Shown: positions 52,015 through 61,843, counted from the stretch's first letter. The stretch: DNA of 64,000 bases from an uncultured Lachnospiraceae bacterium (GCA_902779395.1 CACZBK010000019.1:1-64000); one strand, 5' to 3'. Notes: a model not told the origin generated them from the sequence alone. Made by a program: numbers and translations.

Positions 52015-54372
52015 TCAATCTTCGTTATGATCATTCTTATCTGATATCAGCCAGCGCTCTTCAAACTGATCCGCAGGAAGCGGACGCCCGAAATAATATC
52101 CCTGTATCTGCCCGCATTCCAGCTCACGCAATATCTTCAATTGTTCTTCCCGCTCAACACCCTCTGCAATAACCTTAAGGTTAAGGCCCTGAGCCATAAG
52201 TACGATGACCTTGACTACCACATATGCATTCCAGTTTGATTCGATGTCATCGACCAGCTCTTTGGCGATCTTGATCCTGTCAAAAGTAAAATCCAGCATG
52301 TTTGTGAAACTGGCATATCCGGTACCGAAATCATCAACTGAAAATGTCAGACCGTCTTTCTTAAGTTTTGTGATTATCTCTCCGCTTGCCAGGGATGAAT
52401 CCAGTGCATAGCCTTCGGTTATCTCCACATCCAGCCACTTTGAAGGTACAGCGAGTTCTGTTTTCAGATTTATGAATTTATCGGCAAAATCCCTGTCACG
52501 GAGCTGAAGCGGCGATACGTTGATACCTACTACCAGATCTTTATCATACTTCTCATTCCATAACTTTATCTGCTTCATGGCTGTGGTGTTGACCCATTCA
52601 CCTATATTATTCATAAGGCCCATCTCTTCGGCAAGAGGTATGAACTCTACCGGAGAGATAAATCCGTCTATGGGGTCTATCCAGCGAATGAGCGCTTCCA
52701 TACCTATAAGCTCTCCCGAAGCACAGTCAACCTGCGGCTGATAGTAAAGCTTAAAATCCCTGTCATAATCCGCCGACTGAAGCTTTACTTCCAAACGTCT
52801 CTGACGGCTCATCTGCTTTATAAGATCCTGATCATAAAACTTGTACTCTGTCTTGGAATGTCTGTGTTTTATAGCTCTGCGTGCAGAATCGGCAAATTTG
52901 AAAAGCTGCTCCAGATCCTGGGCATCAGCCGGATACTGGGCCACTCCTATACTGATCGAAGGGCGGAGTATATTCCCTCCCACCTCCATCGGATGATCCA
53001 GACTCTCCTTTAAGACCCTTGCCATTATACGGAGTTTATCTTCATTATCAAAGTTCTTATATACCAGCAAAAACTCATCCGCGGCGATACGAAATGCCTG
53101 TATGTCGTCATTTTCAAGCTCCGACAGTCTTCTGGCTATCTCTATCAGTACCTTATCACCTGCCTCAAGTCCGTAATTATCATTTATCGGCTTGAAATAA
53201 TTTATATCCATCGAAAATACCGCAAACTGAGTATCGGCATTCTCCATAAGTATCTGGTTCATATAAAGACGGCTGTATTTTCTGTTATACAGACCGGTAA
53301 GAGCATCCTTGTAAGATACACGTTCCAGCTGTTCGTTGGCGACCTTAAGCTCCTGCTCCTGATAATCAACCCACTGCCCCAGCTTTTCATTCTCTTCCTT
53401 CTGCTTCTTTAAAAGCTCCTGGGTAAGTTCATTGGTCTGCTGTGTCTTCCACATGATAAGATAGCCCATGGCCGAAACGATAAGGATATAGAACTCCGTT
53501 TCCGAAAGGAATCTGATCATATACAGCATTATCACTGCAGGTATAAGTATCAGTCCGAATATCCATCCCGCTCCCATTGAAGAACGAATATCCTTTTCCT
53601 CCTGCTTTAAGCGCTCGGAATTCTCCACCGCCTTTCTGACAGACGGATCGGCAAAGGCGAGACCGATCGCACATACACAGGCCATATAGATAATATCTAT
53701 ATAAACACTCTCGGCATCAAAGCCTCCGGCCGTATAGTAAGTGAAACGCATCTCAAAGATGTTATAGACAACCACGGCGCCAAAGACTATATACCCGGCT
53801 CTGGTATGATTAGTAACTCCCCTGATAGTCAGGATGAAAAATAACAGTGTAAGAACATACATTACAGCTGTCAGATACAGGATCGAGCTGAGCGGAAATG
53901 TTCCCTCATATGTGTTGATCCCGAATCCGAGAAGATATAGCTTGCGGACCATGATAAAACCCGTGACCCCGAGAATAAAAGTATTGATGAGCAGTCTGAA
54001 TATGTCCTGCTTTTTAAAATCAACTATTATATATGCTGTCAGGGCAGCTCCGAAGCAATAATTAGGTGCGAGATACAGCTTATCCGAAAGATCTATAAGA
54101 AAGGGTTCATCTATGCGTATATATGTGTAGATAAAGAGGATTATATCCGCAACGATCCATGAACCGATACCGAGCATTATAAAAGCAGTGGCATATTTAT
54201 ATTTCTCTGCGCGTTTATAACTGATGTATATCAGGAAAAAAGCCAAAAGACCGGTGATCGGCGATAAGATATTATATACAACATCAAAACCTGCGAGAGT
54301 AGCTATTGCATAAGCTGCCCACGCTCCGATCATTACTCTTGAAAGAATCTTCTGCCCTTTATCCAAATACAT
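52015..54372 (-). CDS. Membrane GGDEF/EAL protein, degenerate GGDEF
   Basis: 785 residues. The first 330 residues hold about ten membrane helices. A coiled coil leads to the GGDEF domain (KDALTGLYNRKY), whose signature is IAADEF instead of GGDEF, so cyclase activity is doubtful. The EAL domain looks complete: GMEALIRW, NVSPLQL, DVEITEG, DDFGTGYASF and AEGVEREEQ. It is probably a c-di-GMP phosphodiesterase whose GGDEF part may bind GTP. The AGAGGAGG site abuts the ATG very closely. Confidence 0.9.
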   Translation of the reverse strand: MYLDKGQKILSRVMIGAWAAYAIATLAGFDVVYNILSPITGLLAFFLIYISYKRAEKYKYATAFIMLGIGSWIVADIILFIYTYIRIDEPFLIDLSDKLYLAPNYCFGAALTAYIIVDFKKQDIFRLLINTFILGVTGFIMVRKLYLLGFGINTYEGTFPLSSILYLTAVMYVLTLLFFILTIRGVTNHTRAGYIVFGAVVVYNIFEMRFTYYTAGGFDAESVYIDIIYMACVCAIGLAFADPSVRKAVENSERLKQEEKDIRSSMGAGWIFGLILIPAVIMLYMIRFLSETEFYILIVSAMGYLIMWKTQQTNELTQELLKKQKEENEKLGQWVDYQEQELKVANEQLERVSYKDALTGLYNRKYSRLYMNQILMENADTQFAVFSMDINYFKPINDNYGLEAGDKVLIEIARRLSELENDDIQAFRIAADEFLLVYKNFDNEDKLRIMARVLKESLDHPMEVGGNILRPSISIGVAQYPADAQDLEQLFKFADSARRAIKHRHSKTEYKFYDQDLIKQMSRQRRLEVKLQSADYDRDFKLYYQPQVDCASGELIGMEALIRWIDPIDGFISPVEFIPLAEEMGLMNNIGEWVNTTAMKQIKLWNEKYDKDLVVGINVSPLQLRDRDFADKFINLKTELAVPSKWLDVEITEGYALDSSLASGEIITKLKKDGLTFSVDDFGTGYASFTNMLDFTFDRIKIAKELVDDIESNWNAYVVVKVIVLMAQGLNLKVIAEGVEREEQLKILRELECGQIQGYYFGRPLPADQFEERWLISDKNDHNED

Positions 54373-54420
54373 CCTCCTCTAAAGCCGATACAGTATCAGC
54401 CCTCTGTCACTCCCGGTGAT

Positions 54421-54663
54421 TCATTCACCGGCCGCATCCGCAAGCATCCGCTTAAGCTTACGCAGAAACTTAGGTGCCATAGCCTCCATAACGTCCGTAT
54501 TGACAAGAGTGATCTTTATTCCTCCGGGCTGTTCTGTGAGCACATCATAGAGTGCATCCAGATTCCTCCCGAAATATGCCGGAAGTTCGATATGTTTTCC
54601 AAGCAGATCGTAGAATTCATCTGCACCGCATACATTATCTATATCAAGAGTTATTTCTTTCAT
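54421..54663 (-). CDS. Barstar-family ribonuclease inhibitor
   Basis: 80 residues from the ATG at 54661-54663 (GGAGG 5 nt upstream). The barstar pattern is clear: an N-terminal strand (KEITLDIDNV), then FYDLLGKHIELPAYFGRNLDALYDVLTE, the helix that enters the barnase active site. It should neutralise the barnase encoded 16 nt upstream and protect the cytoplasm. Confidence 0.88.
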   Translation of the reverse strand: MKEITLDIDNVCGADEFYDLLGKHIELPAYFGRNLDALYDVLTEQPGGIKITLVNTDVMEAMAPKFLRKLKRMLADAAGE

Positions 54664-54678
54664 GACTACCTCCATAGG

Positions 54679-55422
54679 TCAGTATAGCTGCGTAAAGCTT
54701 TCGTAATGATCGCCCGTATAATAAATATTCCCTTTATCGTCAAATACTATACGCTTCGATCCGCGGCTCTTTTTTCCCTTTGTGTCTATATCACACTCTT
54801 TATATCTGCCGTCCGGCAGCAGCCCCTCGTAATTTCCGAAGCGGTCACCGCCTATGCTTTTTCCGGGTGCATACGGCTCAAGGCTGCCACCCTCCCATCC
54901 CAGAGCCTGGGCATCTTTTTTTGTGATGAAATTTTCGGGAAGCTTTCCGTATGTATGTATATAAAGCGCCACATCCTTTTTTGAAGTATATTCTCCATCC
55001 TCTGCGATGGCTGCTTCAGGTGCAGGCTCAGCCTCTGCCTCTTCCACAGCCGGCACTGCGTCCGGTGCCGGCTCTGTATCTTCCTCCGCCGGCTCAGGAG
55101 CAGTAGTTTCCTGCGCCTGCATTGGATCATTTCCCGGCTCCGCATCTGTCTGTTCAGGCAATGATACTGCCTCCGGATCTTCATAGGCCGGCGTTGGCGT
55201 CGGCCCTATGGCAGCCGGATCATCTTCCTCCCCATCAGTAACTGCCGTCTGTGCAGGCGCCGGCTGCCCTTCGCCGAAAAAACCGCCTCCGGTCTCTTCC
55301 GACATCGACATCTCGTCGCCCATTGGTGCTGCTGCCGGAATATCATCCGAACATCCTGCCAGCACTGTAAACGCCAGTATAAGTATGGCTGTAAGGCGCC
55401 ACATTCCTTTAAATCTTCTCAT
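54679..55422 (-). CDS. Lipoprotein with C-terminal barnase domain
   Basis: 247 residues. Lipoprotein signal (LILAFTVLAGCSDD) and then about 100 residues of Pro/Glu/Ala-rich linker. The last 105 residues are a barnase/RNase Ba-like domain: DVALYIHTYGKLPENFITK, GWEGGS, GGDRFGN, then the catalytic residues in YKECDID (Glu), RGSKR (Arg) and GDHYESF (His). It is a guanyl-type ribonuclease tethered to the outer face of the membrane instead of being freely secreted. AGGAG precedes the ATG. The barstar gene follows. Confidence 0.9.
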   Translation of the reverse strand: MRRFKGMWRLTAILILAFTVLAGCSDDIPAAAPMGDEMSMSEETGGGFFGEGQPAPAQTAVTDGEEDDPAAIGPTPTPAYEDPEAVSLPEQTDAEPGNDPMQAQETTAPEPAEEDTEPAPDAVPAVEEAEAEPAPEAAIAEDGEYTSKKDVALYIHTYGKLPENFITKKDAQALGWEGGSLEPYAPGKSIGGDRFGNYEGLLPDGRYKECDIDTKGKKSRGSKRIVFDDKGNIYYTGDHYESFTQLY

Positions 55423-55517
55423 ATAGTCTCCTAAAAATTATATATATATCCACTAAATATCATAACATAAAACTGTCTTTTTTTCAATTTGCAAAACGGA
55501 AAGCTGCTACGTGATGT

Positions 55518-55551
55518 AAAAAGCGCCCTCCGCAAAACGGAGGACGCTTTT
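55518..55551 (-). terminator. Terminator of the butyrate operon
   Basis: AAAAGCG-CCTCCG pairs with CGGAGG-CGCTTTT around a TTTT loop, followed by T on the minus strand; 27 nt after the etfA stop. Confidence 0.9.
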
Positions 55552-55577
55552 AGTCTTCTCTCTTTTTAAGCTTTTAC

Positions 55578-56636
55578 TCAGCCTGCTGCTTTCTTAGCCT
55601 TCTCAGCCTTGATAGCTGCGGTCAGCTGGGGAACGATCTTGTTAAGGTCGCCTACTACACCGTAATCTGCTACGTCAAAGATAGGAGCATCCTCATCCTT
55701 GTTGATAGCTACGATGATATCGCTCTCTTCCATACCTGCCACGTGCTGGATAGCACCGGAGATACCGATAGCAAAGTAAAGGTTGGGACGAACGGTCTTA
55801 CCGGTCTGACCAACCTGCAGATCCTTGGGCTTCCAGCCTGCATCTACAACTGCACGTGAGCAGGAAACGGTTCCGCCAAGAGCCTCTGCCAGATCCTCAA
55901 GGATCTTGAAGTTCTCGGGTGAGCCTACGCCACGGCCGCCGGATACAAGGATCTTTGCATCCATGATATCAACGGTATCGGATACAGCCTTAACAACCTC
56001 TTTGATGGTAACATAGCGGTCGTTGGGTGTGAATCCGGGATTATATTCGATAACCTCTGCCTTCTTTCCGGCAACGGGATCGATCTTCTGCATAACGCCG
56101 GGACGAACGGTAGCCATCTGAGGACGGTTATCGGGGCAGGCGATGGTAGCAATGGTATTGCCGCCGAATGCAGGACGGGTCATAAGCAGCTGATTGTGCT
56201 TCTGCTTATCTTCCTGGCCCGGAATGGGATTTAAGGGGAAATCACCTATATCCAGCTGTGTGCAGTCTGCGGTAAGACCGGTAGCTACACGTGCGGAAAC
56301 GGTAGGACCCAAGTCACGTCCGATAGCGGTTGCACCAACCAGAACTATCTCGGGCTTGTACTCATTGATAACGGAAGCCAGTGCGTGAGCATAAGGCTCG
56401 GTACGATAATCCTTAAGCTCGGGATCGTCAACAACGATAACCTTATCTGCGCCGTACTCAGCAAGACGGTCAGCCAGGCCTTTAACGCCTGAACCGATAA
56501 GTACTGCGGTAACTTCGGTCTTTAAAGGCTCAGCCAGATCTCTGGCTTTGCCCAGCAGTTCAAATGCTATGGGGCTTATCTCATTGTCTACCTGCTGTGC
56601 GAAGACATATACGCCCTTGTAATCTTCTAATGCCAT
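55578..56636 (-). CDS. etfA: Electron transfer flavoprotein, alpha subunit
   Basis: 352 residues. The C-terminal FAD domain has SGGRGVGSPENF, the AVVDAGW segment and KTVRPNLYFAIGISGAIQH; the N-terminal half is the ETF fold. With EtfB it forms the ETF that, together with Bcd, couples crotonyl-CoA reduction to ferredoxin reduction by electron bifurcation in butyrate producers. Last gene of the operon. Confidence 0.96.
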   Translation of the reverse strand: MALEDYKGVYVFAQQVDNEISPIAFELLGKARDLAEPLKTEVTAVLIGSGVKGLADRLAEYGADKVIVVDDPELKDYRTEPYAHALASVINEYKPEIVLVGATAIGRDLGPTVSARVATGLTADCTQLDIGDFPLNPIPGQEDKQKHNQLLMTRPAFGGNTIATIACPDNRPQMATVRPGVMQKIDPVAGKKAEVIEYNPGFTPNDRYVTIKEVVKAVSDTVDIMDAKILVSGGRGVGSPENFKILEDLAEALGGTVSCSRAVVDAGWKPKDLQVGQTGKTVRPNLYFAIGISGAIQHVAGMEESDIIVAINKDEDAPIFDVADYGVVGDLNKIVPQLTAAIKAEKAKKAAG

Positions 56637-56656
56637 TTTTTAATTTGCTCCTTTCA

Positions 56657-57448
56657 TCAGATGACGTGTTTTGCATCAAGCTTCTCTACGATATAAGCTA
56701 CAGACTCTTCAGGTGAATCAAAGGTCTTCTTCTCACCTGCGCCCTTACGTACTTTATCGGAAGCCTTTGCGATCTTGGTAGGAGAACCTGCCAGACCGAT
56801 GTTTGCATCATCAACATCCTTAAGGTCATCGCGGCCCCAGGTGGTGATCTCTGCCTTTACTGCATCAAAAATGCCGCCTACGCTCATGTAACGGGGCTCG
56901 TTGAGCTCGGAAAGAGCTGTGATAAGGCAGGGCATCTTAGCTTCTATCACATGATAACGATCGTCATACTGACGCTGTACGGTAACCTTCTTTGCAGCCT
57001 CGTCAACCTTGATATCCATAGCGTAGGATATTACGGGCAGGCCAAGGTGCTCAGCGATCTGGGGACCAACCTGAGCGGTATCACCATCGATAGCCTGACG
57101 GCCGGTGATGATCAGGTCGTACTCAAGATTGCGGATAGCGCCTGCGATGGTAGTGGAAGTAGCCCAGGTATCAGCACCGCCCAGTCTTCTGTCGGTAACC
57201 AGGACTGCCTTGTCAGCGCCCATTGCTATAGCTTCCTGCAGCACATCTGTTGCCTTGGGAAGACCCATGGTAAGTACGGTAACCTCTGCACCGTACTGAT
57301 CCTTAAGACGAAGAGCAGCCTCAAGACCTGCCTTGTCATCAGGATTCATTATAGTGAGCATTGCAGCTCTGTTTAAGGTTCCGTCGGGATTGAACTCAAC
57401 ACCGCCCTTTGTATCGGGAACCTGTTTGATACATACGATTATCTTCAA
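56657..57448 (-). CDS. etfB: Electron transfer flavoprotein, beta subunit
   Basis: 263 residues (IIVCIKQVPDTKGG at the start; GRQAIDGDTAQVGPQIAEHLG in the middle; DDRYHVIEAKMPCL). It binds the nucleotide partner of EtfA. The start codon is TTG, 8 nt after GGAGG; no ATG is available at this position. The gene lies between bcd and etfA. Confidence 0.96.
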   Translation of the reverse strand: MKIIVCIKQVPDTKGGVEFNPDGTLNRAAMLTIMNPDDKAGLEAALRLKDQYGAEVTVLTMGLPKATDVLQEAIAMGADKAVLVTDRRLGGADTWATSTTIAGAIRNLEYDLIITGRQAIDGDTAQVGPQIAEHLGLPVISYAMDIKVDEAAKKVTVQRQYDDRYHVIEAKMPCLITALSELNEPRYMSVGGIFDAVKAEITTWGRDDLKDVDDANIGLAGSPTKIAKASDKVRKGAGEKKTFDSPEESVAYIVEKLDAKHVI

Positions 57449-57465
57449 TGTCTTACCCTCCTATC

Positions 57466-58632
57466 CTACTTAAGTATATTTGCAGAGATGACCATACGCT
57501 GTACTTCTGAAGTACCTTCGTAGATCTCGGTGATCTTTGCATCACGCATCATGCGCTCAACATCATATTCACGGATGTAACCGTAACCGCCGTGGAGCTG
57601 AACTGCCTTGGTAGTAACTTCCATAGCGATCTCTGCAGCTGCCAGCTTAGCCATAGCTGCTTCTACAGAATAGGATACCTTGGGATTCTTCTGATATTCT
57701 GCCTTCTTCATAGCTGCTGCGTATACCAGATACTGTGCAGCCTTTACCTTGGTAGCCATATCAGCCAGCTGGAACTGGGTATTCTGGAAAGCACCGATCG
57801 CTTTACCGAACTGCTTACGTTCCTTAACATAGTTGATAGTGGTCTCAAGAGCGCCCTCTGCAAGGCCCAGAGCCTGTGCAGCGATACCGATACGGCCGCC
57901 GTCAAGGGTGTGCATTGCGATATTGAAGCCCTTACCCTGCTGTCCTAAGAGATTCTCCTTAGGGATACGGCAGTCGGTGAAGATCAGCTCATAGGTGGAT
58001 GATCCGCGGATACCCATCTTGTTCTCCTTGGTACCGAAGGTAAAGCCGGGAGTGCCTTTTTCTACGATGAATGCGGAGATCTCCTTCATCATCTTGCCTC
58101 TCTTCTCTATCTTGCCGGTAACAGCGAAGATAACGTAAACGTCTGCTTCCTTACCGTTGGTGATAAAGCACTTGGAACCGTTAAGAACCCACTCATCACC
58201 GTCAAGTACTGCCTTGGTCTGCTGACCCTGGGCATCGGTACCTGCACCGGGCTCAGTAAGACCGAATGCACCCAGCTTCTCGCCCTTTGCAAGGGGTACA
58301 AGATACTTCTGCTTCTGCTCCTCGGTACCGAATGTCATAATAGGATCAACGCACAGTGAAGTATGTGCGGATACGATAACGCCTGTGGTACCGCAAACCT
58401 TTGAAAGCTCCTCAACGCACATAGCGTAGGTAAGAGGATCTGCGCCCTGGCCGCCGTACTCACGGGGTACGGGTATACCAAGGAAACCGTAGCGTGCCAT
58501 CTTCTCAACAGTCTCTCTGGGGAAGCGCTCTTCCTCATCAACCTCCTGAGCCAGAGGCTTTACTTCGTTCTCGGCGAAATCACGGAACAGTGTTCTCGCC
58601 ATTTCATGCTCTTTGCTTAATGTAAAATCCAT
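57466..58632 (-). CDS. bcd: Butyryl-CoA dehydrogenase
   Basis: 388 residues. Acyl-CoA dehydrogenase motifs: GLTEPGAGTDA, CFITNG, QLHGGYGYI, and the catalytic Glu in YEGTSEVQRM. It reduces crotonyl-CoA to butyryl-CoA with EtfAB, the energy-conserving step in butyrate formation. Well placed between hbd and etfB. Confidence 0.96.
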   Translation of the reverse strand: MDFTLSKEHEMARTLFRDFAENEVKPLAQEVDEEERFPRETVEKMARYGFLGIPVPREYGGQGADPLTYAMCVEELSKVCGTTGVIVSAHTSLCVDPIMTFGTEEQKQKYLVPLAKGEKLGAFGLTEPGAGTDAQGQQTKAVLDGDEWVLNGSKCFITNGKEADVYVIFAVTGKIEKRGKMMKEISAFIVEKGTPGFTFGTKENKMGIRGSSTYELIFTDCRIPKENLLGQQGKGFNIAMHTLDGGRIGIAAQALGLAEGALETTINYVKERKQFGKAIGAFQNTQFQLADMATKVKAAQYLVYAAAMKKAEYQKNPKVSYSVEAAMAKLAAAEIAMEVTTKAVQLHGGYGYIREYDVERMMRDAKITEIYEGTSEVQRMVISANILK

Positions 58633-58683
58633 GACTTATCAATCCTTTCGTAAATATATTTTAAAGGCTTATACACCTTAAAA

Positions 58684-59556
58684 TCACAACTTGTCAACAG
58701 GTGTCTTGGTCTTGTCGGCATTGTATACATAGAAGCCCTTGCCGCTCTTTACACCAAGATTGCCGCCGCGTACCATCTTACGCATAAGAGGGCATGCTCT
58801 GTACTTGCTGTCCTTGGTCTCATTGTAGAGAACATCCATGATAGCAAGGCAGATATCCAGTCCGATATAATCGCCCAGCTCCAGGGGCCCCATAGGATGA
58901 TTTGCACCCAGCTTCATAGCTGTATCGATACCCTCGATATCGGAAACACCTTCCATCTTGATGAAAGCTGCTTCGTTGATAAGGGGAATGAGGATACGGT
59001 TTACTACGAAACCTGCTGCCTCGTTAACCTGAACGGGTGTCTTGCCGATCTCTTCGGAGATCTTCTTGATCTTCTCAACGATATCAGCGGGTGTATTAAC
59101 ACCTGCGATAACCTCGATAAGCTTCATCCTGTCTGCGGGATTAAAGAAGTGCATACCTACAACGGGACGGTTAACGCCCTTTCCGATCTCGGTGATTGAC
59201 AGTGAAGAAGTATTTGATGCAAAGATGCAGTCTGCCTTGCAGATAGCATCAAGCTCTTTAAATGTAGTCTGCTTAACGGTCATATCCTCGAAAGCTGCCT
59301 CTACGATAAGGTCGCAGTCTGCACAGATATCTTCTTTAAGTCCGGGAGTGATAGCTCCGGTGATCTTGTCTACCTGCTCCTGGGTAAGTTTTCCTTTCTC
59401 TACGAGCTTTGCATAGCCCTTAACGATCTTGTCCTTACCGCCTTCTGCCCACTCCTGCTTGATATCGCAGAGAGCTACGGTGTAGCCTTCGGTCTGGGCA
59501 AATGCCTTAGCGATGCCCTGGCCCATTGTACCTGCTCCTATAACACCTACCTTCAT
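58684..59556 (-). CDS. hbd: 3-hydroxybutyryl-CoA dehydrogenase
   Basis: 290 residues. An N-terminal NAD(P) fold (GVIGAGTMGQGIAKAFA), ASNTSSLSITE and HFFNPADRMKLIEV with the catalytic His, and a helical C-terminus. It reduces acetoacetyl-CoA to 3-hydroxybutyryl-CoA. AAGGAGG precedes the ATG. Confidence 0.96.
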   Translation of the reverse strand: MKVGVIGAGTMGQGIAKAFAQTEGYTVALCDIKQEWAEGGKDKIVKGYAKLVEKGKLTQEQVDKITGAITPGLKEDICADCDLIVEAAFEDMTVKQTTFKELDAICKADCIFASNTSSLSITEIGKGVNRPVVGMHFFNPADRMKLIEVIAGVNTPADIVEKIKKISEEIGKTPVQVNEAAGFVVNRILIPLINEAAFIKMEGVSDIEGIDTAMKLGANHPMGPLELGDYIGLDICLAIMDVLYNETKDSKYRACPLMRKMVRGGNLGVKSGKGFYVYNADKTKTPVDKL

Positions 59557-59577
59557 TTATCTTTCCTCCTTAAATAA

Positions 59578-59799
59578 TTAATTAACCTTGTTAAACGTTT
59601 GTGTATAAGGGTTTGACTGATCCTGCGGCTGTTGCTGCATTACTGCCTGTTCTGCCATAATCTGCTGATTGAGCTTTTTCTCATTATTCTTCTTGTTGAC
59701 CGTAATAACGACCGCTATGATCACGCCTGCAATAGTTGCGATGAGTCCAATCGCCACGAACAGCATGATCATCAATGAAATACCGCCAAGTGCAACCAT
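59578..59799 (-). CDS. Small membrane protein inside the butyrate operon
   Basis: 73 residues: a hydrophobic N-terminal half (ISLMIMLFVAIGLIATIAGVIIAVVITV, one long helix), a short basic stretch and a Gln-rich tail (MQQQPQDQ). AAGGGG lies 5 nt before the ATG. It sits 9 nt from crt and 21 nt from hbd, so it is part of the operon, but is not one of the known butyrate enzymes. Possibly an anchor or an unrelated passenger. Confidence 0.7.
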   Translation of the reverse strand: MVALGGISLMIMLFVAIGLIATIAGVIIAVVITVNKKNNEKKLNQQIMAEQAVMQQQPQDQSNPYTQTFNKVN

Positions 59800-59808
59800 G
59801 ATATCCCC

Positions 59809-60526
59809 TTATTTATTTACAAATGTAACAACCTTAACCTTAGTGGGGTCATCCTTCTTCTTTAAGAAGTTGCCCATGCCGGCCTTCTGATCCTCGGTCT
59901 CGAAGCAGTCGCCGAAGAGCTTCTCTTCGATAGCAACGCCTTCGTCTATAGAAACCTGAAGGCCTTCGTTGATAGCCTTCTTGCAGTTACGTACTGCGAT
60001 AGGAGCCTGTGCAGCGATGCCGGCTGCCATCTTAAATGCAGCGTCCATAAGAGCATCCTTAGCAGATTTAACTACTTCTCCTGCCTCGTTAAGCTCTGCG
60101 GATACAACCTGGTTTACAAGACCGATCCTGTAAGCCTCTGCAGCCTTGATGTTTCTTGCAGTGTAGATAAGCTGCTTAGCCATGCCTGCGCCTACCAGAC
60201 GTGCAAGTCTCTGGGTACCGCCGAATCCGGGGGTAATGCCAAGACCTACCTCAGGCTGGCCGAACATAGCATTGTCAGAGCAGATACGGATATCGCAGCT
60301 CATGGATATCTCGCAGCCGCCGCCTAATGCGAAGCCGTTAACAGGCCACAAAGCTCTTCTCACCTGCACCGGTAAGGATAAGGCAGCGTACAGCATCAAG
60401 ATCAACTGCATCCAGTGTAGCATTCAGCTCGTCAAGCACCTGTGAATTAAGGGCGTTAAGAGCCTTCTCACGGTTTATTGTAATGATACCTACGGCATCT
60501 TTTACTTCATATAAAACGAATTCCAT
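59809..60526 (-). pseudogene. crt: Crotonase (3-hydroxybutyryl-CoA dehydratase), interrupted by deletion and frameshift
   Basis: The N-terminal part (from ATG 60524-60526, GGAGG upstream) runs normally through INREKALNALNS to LTGAGEKSFVA, then meets a stop at 60338. The second half resumes in another frame with VNGFALGGGCEISM and continues to the normal C-terminus. Compared with the clostridial crotonase, about 39 codons (from the oxyanion GADIS motif to the IAA before VNGF) are missing, and the deletion is not a multiple of three. The active-site Glu residues (GGGCE, GQPEVG) are kept but cannot be joined to the N-terminus. The enzyme would hydrate crotonyl-CoA. Either a true pseudogene or a sequencing/assembly error. 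Confidence 0.9.
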
Positions 60527-60570
60527 ATTTTACCTCCATAAAAAACGGGGGGATATACTCCCCCCAAGAA

Positions 60571-61773
60571 TTAACCTTCGTATGCTTCTACTATTGTAGC
60601 GCAGCCCATGCCGCCGCCGATGCACAGAGTAGCCAGACCCTTCTTAGCTCCCTTAGCTTCCATCTCGTGAAGCAGGGTAACAAGGATACGCGCACCTGAT
60701 GCGCCTACGGGGTGACCCAGAGCGATAGCGCCGCCGTTGGGATTAAGCTGCTTGTCAACATCGATGCCCAGATCCTTGCCTACTGCTACGGACTGAGCTG
60801 CAAATGCCTCATTTGCCTCGATGATATCAAAGTCTTCGATCTTGTATCCGCACTTAGCCATAGCCTTGCGGGTAGCTGCAACGGGTCCGATACCCATAAC
60901 TTCGGGACGAACGCCTGCAAGAGCGCCTGCAACATATGTTGCCATAGGCTTAACGCCAAGCTCTTTAGCCTTCTCCTCGCTCATAACAACGATAGCTGCT
61001 GCGCCGTCATTGATACCGGATGCGTTACCTGCGGTAACAACACCGTCGGGATTAAGGGGTTTAAGCTTCTGCAGGCCCTCGATAGTTGATCCCGGACGGG
61101 GTCCTTCATCCTTATTAAAGAGGATGGTCTCTTTCTTCTTCTTGATCTCGACAGGAACGATCTCCTTATCGAAAGCGCCGCTCTCCTGAGCTGCGCAGGC
61201 CTTTAACTGGCTCTTTAATGCGAACTCATCAAGCTCTTCACGGGTAAGGCCGTATTCCTTAGCTACATTATCAGCGGTCGTGATCATGTGGTAATCATTA
61301 AATGCATCCCAGAGAGCATCCTTTACCATGGTATCTACCAGACCGCCCTGGCTCTGTGAAGGCCACATCATACGGTAACCGTAACGGCCGTTAGGAATAG
61401 CGAAAGGAGCCATTGACATGTTCTCCATACCGCCTGCTACTACTATATCAGCATCGCCTGCAGCTATCATCTGTGCTGCCATGTTCACGCAGTTAAGACC
61501 GGAGCCGCAGACTACGTTAACGGTAACAGCAGGAGTCTCGATAGGCAGCCCTGCCTTGATAGAAGCCTGACGTGCTACATTCTGGCCCTGTCCGGCCTGG
61601 ATAACGCATCCCATGTAAACATGGTCAACCTTCTCAGGAGCAACTCCTGCGCGGTTTAAAGCTTCCTTGATAACTATTGCGCCAAGCTGCGCAGCGGGTG
61701 TGGTGGAAAGTCCGCCACCCATTGTTCCGATCGCGGTACGGCATGCACCTGCAAGTACGATTTTCTTAGACAT
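60571..61773 (-). CDS. thl: Acetyl-CoA C-acetyltransferase (thiolase)
   Basis: 400 residues from the ATG at 61771-61773 (GGAGG 6 nt upstream); the longer upstream frame lacks a ribosome site. Motifs: nucleophilic Cys in [29 protein letters not shown] with the active-site His, and [10 protein letters not shown] with the second Cys. It condenses two acetyl-CoA to acetoacetyl-CoA, the first step of butyrate synthesis. First gene of the operon. Confidence 0.96.
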   Translation of the reverse strand: MSKKIVLAGACRTAIGTMGGGLSTTPAAQLGAIVIKEALNRAGVAPEKVDHVYMGCVIQAGQGQNVARQASIKAGLPIETPAVTVNVVCGSGLNCVNMAAQMIAAGDADIVVAGGMENMSMAPFAIPNGRYGYRMMWPSQSQGGLVDTMVKDALWDAFNDYHMITTADNVAKEYGLTREELDEFALKSQLKACAAQESGAFDKEIVPVEIKKKKETILFNKDEGPRPGSTIEGLQKLKPLNPDGVVTAGNASGINDGAAAIVVMSEEKAKELGVKPMATYVAGALAGVRPEVMGIGPVAATRKAMAKCGYKIEDFDIIEANEAFAAQSVAVGKDLGIDVDKQLNPNGGAIALGHPVGASGARILVTLLHEMEAKGAKKGLATLCIGGGMGCATIVEAYEG

Positions 61774-61843
61774 TTCTGACCTCCATAAAATGTGTTGAAT
61801 AATATTATACAGGCTCCGAGACAGAGCCCGCGCATCAAGCACG

